A model generated the notes under the pieces. It did not search any database and had not been told where the DNA came from. It saw only the letters and a program-made list of their open reading frames with translations. From NCBI GenBank assembly GCA_964036295.1, contig OZ038462.1:20770363-20834362 (forward strand): DNA of 64,000 bases. Reading direction: 5' to 3'. The DNA comes from Plumapathes pennacea. Its lineage: Eukaryota > Cnidaria > Anthozoa > Antipatharia > Myriopathidae. Position 1 is the first letter of the stretch. The number at the start of each line of letters is the position of its first letter. Both the position numbers and the translations under genes were made by a program. Of the stretch, positions 62,536 through 64,000 are shown piece by piece.

Positions 62536-64000
62536 GTGAGTACCATTTTCTGCTCGACTTGCTCTTAGGAAGGGCTAATGATAAAAACATTCAACCAACA
62601 CAATTATTTATGGTGATTCAGCACAACACATAAATGACCCAATTACACTCTAGAAATGAATAGTATTTGTCTAGATGAGTTATTCTAAATGGCTGAGTTT
62701 ATACCAGGATTGAATTATCAAAATTTGTCAGAGGTGCTACAGTACTGTAGATGTAAGTCCAGATTTTGGACAAGTTTACTTTATTTTTGCAAATTTATTT
62801 TTACAAAATTCGCACCAAAAACTTCTAACATTCAGAATTTTTTCAAATTTCTGCAATAGTTAGATTATTATAAACTAATTCATAAAATGCAAAAAAAAAA
62901 TTGGGAGTCACCAGGCTCATTTCGGAGATAAATGGTGTCAAAAATTGCCAAATTTGGTCATTCCAGGACTTCGTCGTCAGTATCGCTTGTTTTTGAGCAG
63001 AAAAAAATGCTTTTCGAACATCAGCAATGAATGAATTTGAACTTAATGGGTACATTAAGAATAATTCCTTTTCTAAGGCCCGATAAGGTGTTGATGGCCA
63101 TTTTTGCAGCTTCTTGAAGGCTTCCGTGACCGATGTTTTAGTGCTGCGGGAGTGGAAAAGTGGATTTAAAAAAAACTTCTAATGTTCAGAATTTTTCATT
63201 TTTTGATATTATCTAGAGGATCGGTAAAGAAACTTATTTACTAAAAAGAAAAGTAGGGGTCACCGGACATTTAAGAGTTAATAAATTTCCGCTGGTTTGC
63301 CGTGGTATGGACTCTTATTTACCACGATTTACGTCATCACATGGTCAAAATGTTGTGGACTCACGAGGCGCTTCGCCGAGTGAGTCCGCAACTAATTTTG
63401 ACCATGTGATGACGTAAATCGTGGTAAATAAGAGTCCACACCACGGCAAACCAGTGGAAATTTGTTTTTTACCACAACATTTAGAAATATACAGGAAACT
63501 TTTGTTGTATTTCGCTGCAAAACGTGACATGCTGGCGTCAGCTGGCGTCTGCATCGTTGTCTGGACTCTTATTTACCATGGTAAATCGACCAATCAGAGA
63601 GCGAGAAACTAGTGTGTTGTGGTAAAAAGTTATTTTGACGAATAGTATCCAAGAACCATGTTTTGTTAACATCTGCGCCACACATGCATGACATTGCATT
63701 GCATCATCCATTGTTACAGAAATGTTGCACGTGAAAATTAGCACGAATAGCAGAAATGTTATTTTTAAAATCGATCCTACATCAGGTAAATAGTTGACTA
63801 GTAGAATATTTCTTTGTTTGAATGTTGTGTCTATGAGTTTTTTGTATATGCTAATGACGTGATGTCTACCCAGACATTTGGTGTCATTTCTTCTCCTTGT
63901 AATTGAAACTGTTTTCGAATTCAAACAAAATAATTTTGGTAAAATCAAAAAAAAAAACAAAAACATGGATGTGCATAAAAATGTCATTTATTTCTACCAG
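62536..64000 (+). other. ZMYND11-like intron 2 (incomplete)
   Basis: No exon resembling the bromodomain or PWWP was found to the end of the window. The main feature is the foldback element at 63,284-63,463. Confidence 0.65.
63284..63463. mobile_element. Near-perfect foldback element
   Basis: Two arms of about 88 bp with almost no spacer, centred near 63,373 (GAGGCGCTTCGCCGA). AAATTTCCGCTGGTTTGCCG mirrors CGGCAAACCAGTGGAAATTT, and TTACGTCATCACATGGTCAA mirrors TTGACCATGTGATGACGTAA up to one base. Part of an arm (GGACTCTTATTTACCA) recurs at about 63,562. Confidence 0.9.

Noticed and set aside
1..64000. tRNA, rRNA, snRNA genes and CRISPR arrays
   Set aside because: No cloverleaf with A and B boxes, no rRNA-like sequence and no spacer-repeat pattern was found; the 28-bp array has no unique spacers and is a minisatellite.

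Overview
This is nuclear DNA of an invertebrate animal, most likely an anthozoan cnidarian such as a stony coral or sea anemone. The assignment is my inference. It rests on intron-rich metazoan genes on an AT-rich background, the mix of LINE, Penelope-like and foldback elements, and protein sequences that are clearly animal but far from vertebrate. There is no sign of operons or bacterial genes.

Layout. 1-3,000: no convincing gene. 3,005-3,328 (-): a small intact ORF with a T5orf172/GIY-YIG-like fold. 3,348-about 8,130 (-): a nearly full-length, apparently intact non-LTR retrotransposon with ORF1 and an endonuclease/reverse-transcriptase ORF2; ORF2 carries an N-terminal hydrophobic segment followed by a 2A-type ribosome-skipping motif. 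8.1-15.5 kb: repeat-rich intergenic DNA with a decayed reverse-transcriptase fragment and a duplicated 0.3 kb segment. 15,547-51,394 (+): a complete REV3L gene (catalytic subunit of DNA polymerase zeta). I resolved it into 34 coding exons whose phases all agree and which sum to 9,000 nt (2,999 aa plus stop). 53,055-57,134 (+): a four-exon akirin gene (168 aa) with a poly(A) signal near 57,698. 59,572 to beyond the window end (+): the first two coding exons of a ZMYND11/BS69-like chromatin reader (winged helix plus PHD finger).

The genes act in DNA damage tolerance (REV3L), nuclear transcription and chromatin linkage (akirin), and histone reading (ZMYND11-like). They share an orientation but nothing shows co-regulation. 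Most non-coding sequence in REV3L is mobile or tandem-repeat DNA: a MITE family with TTAACCCTTTCACTCC-type ends (about nine copies in the window), a family carrying a CGGAAGTGACGTCA composite site (five copies), a TTAA-flanked long-TIR element, a TA-flanked TIR element, a Mutator-like element with an 11-bp target duplication, several near-perfect foldbacks, and a Penelope-like fragment with a hammerhead-like core. The most striking structure is a minisatellite of about 5.5 kb (28-bp unit, about 195 copies). It lies in the 8.4 kb intron that splits the catalytic YGDTDS motif of REV3L between D and S.
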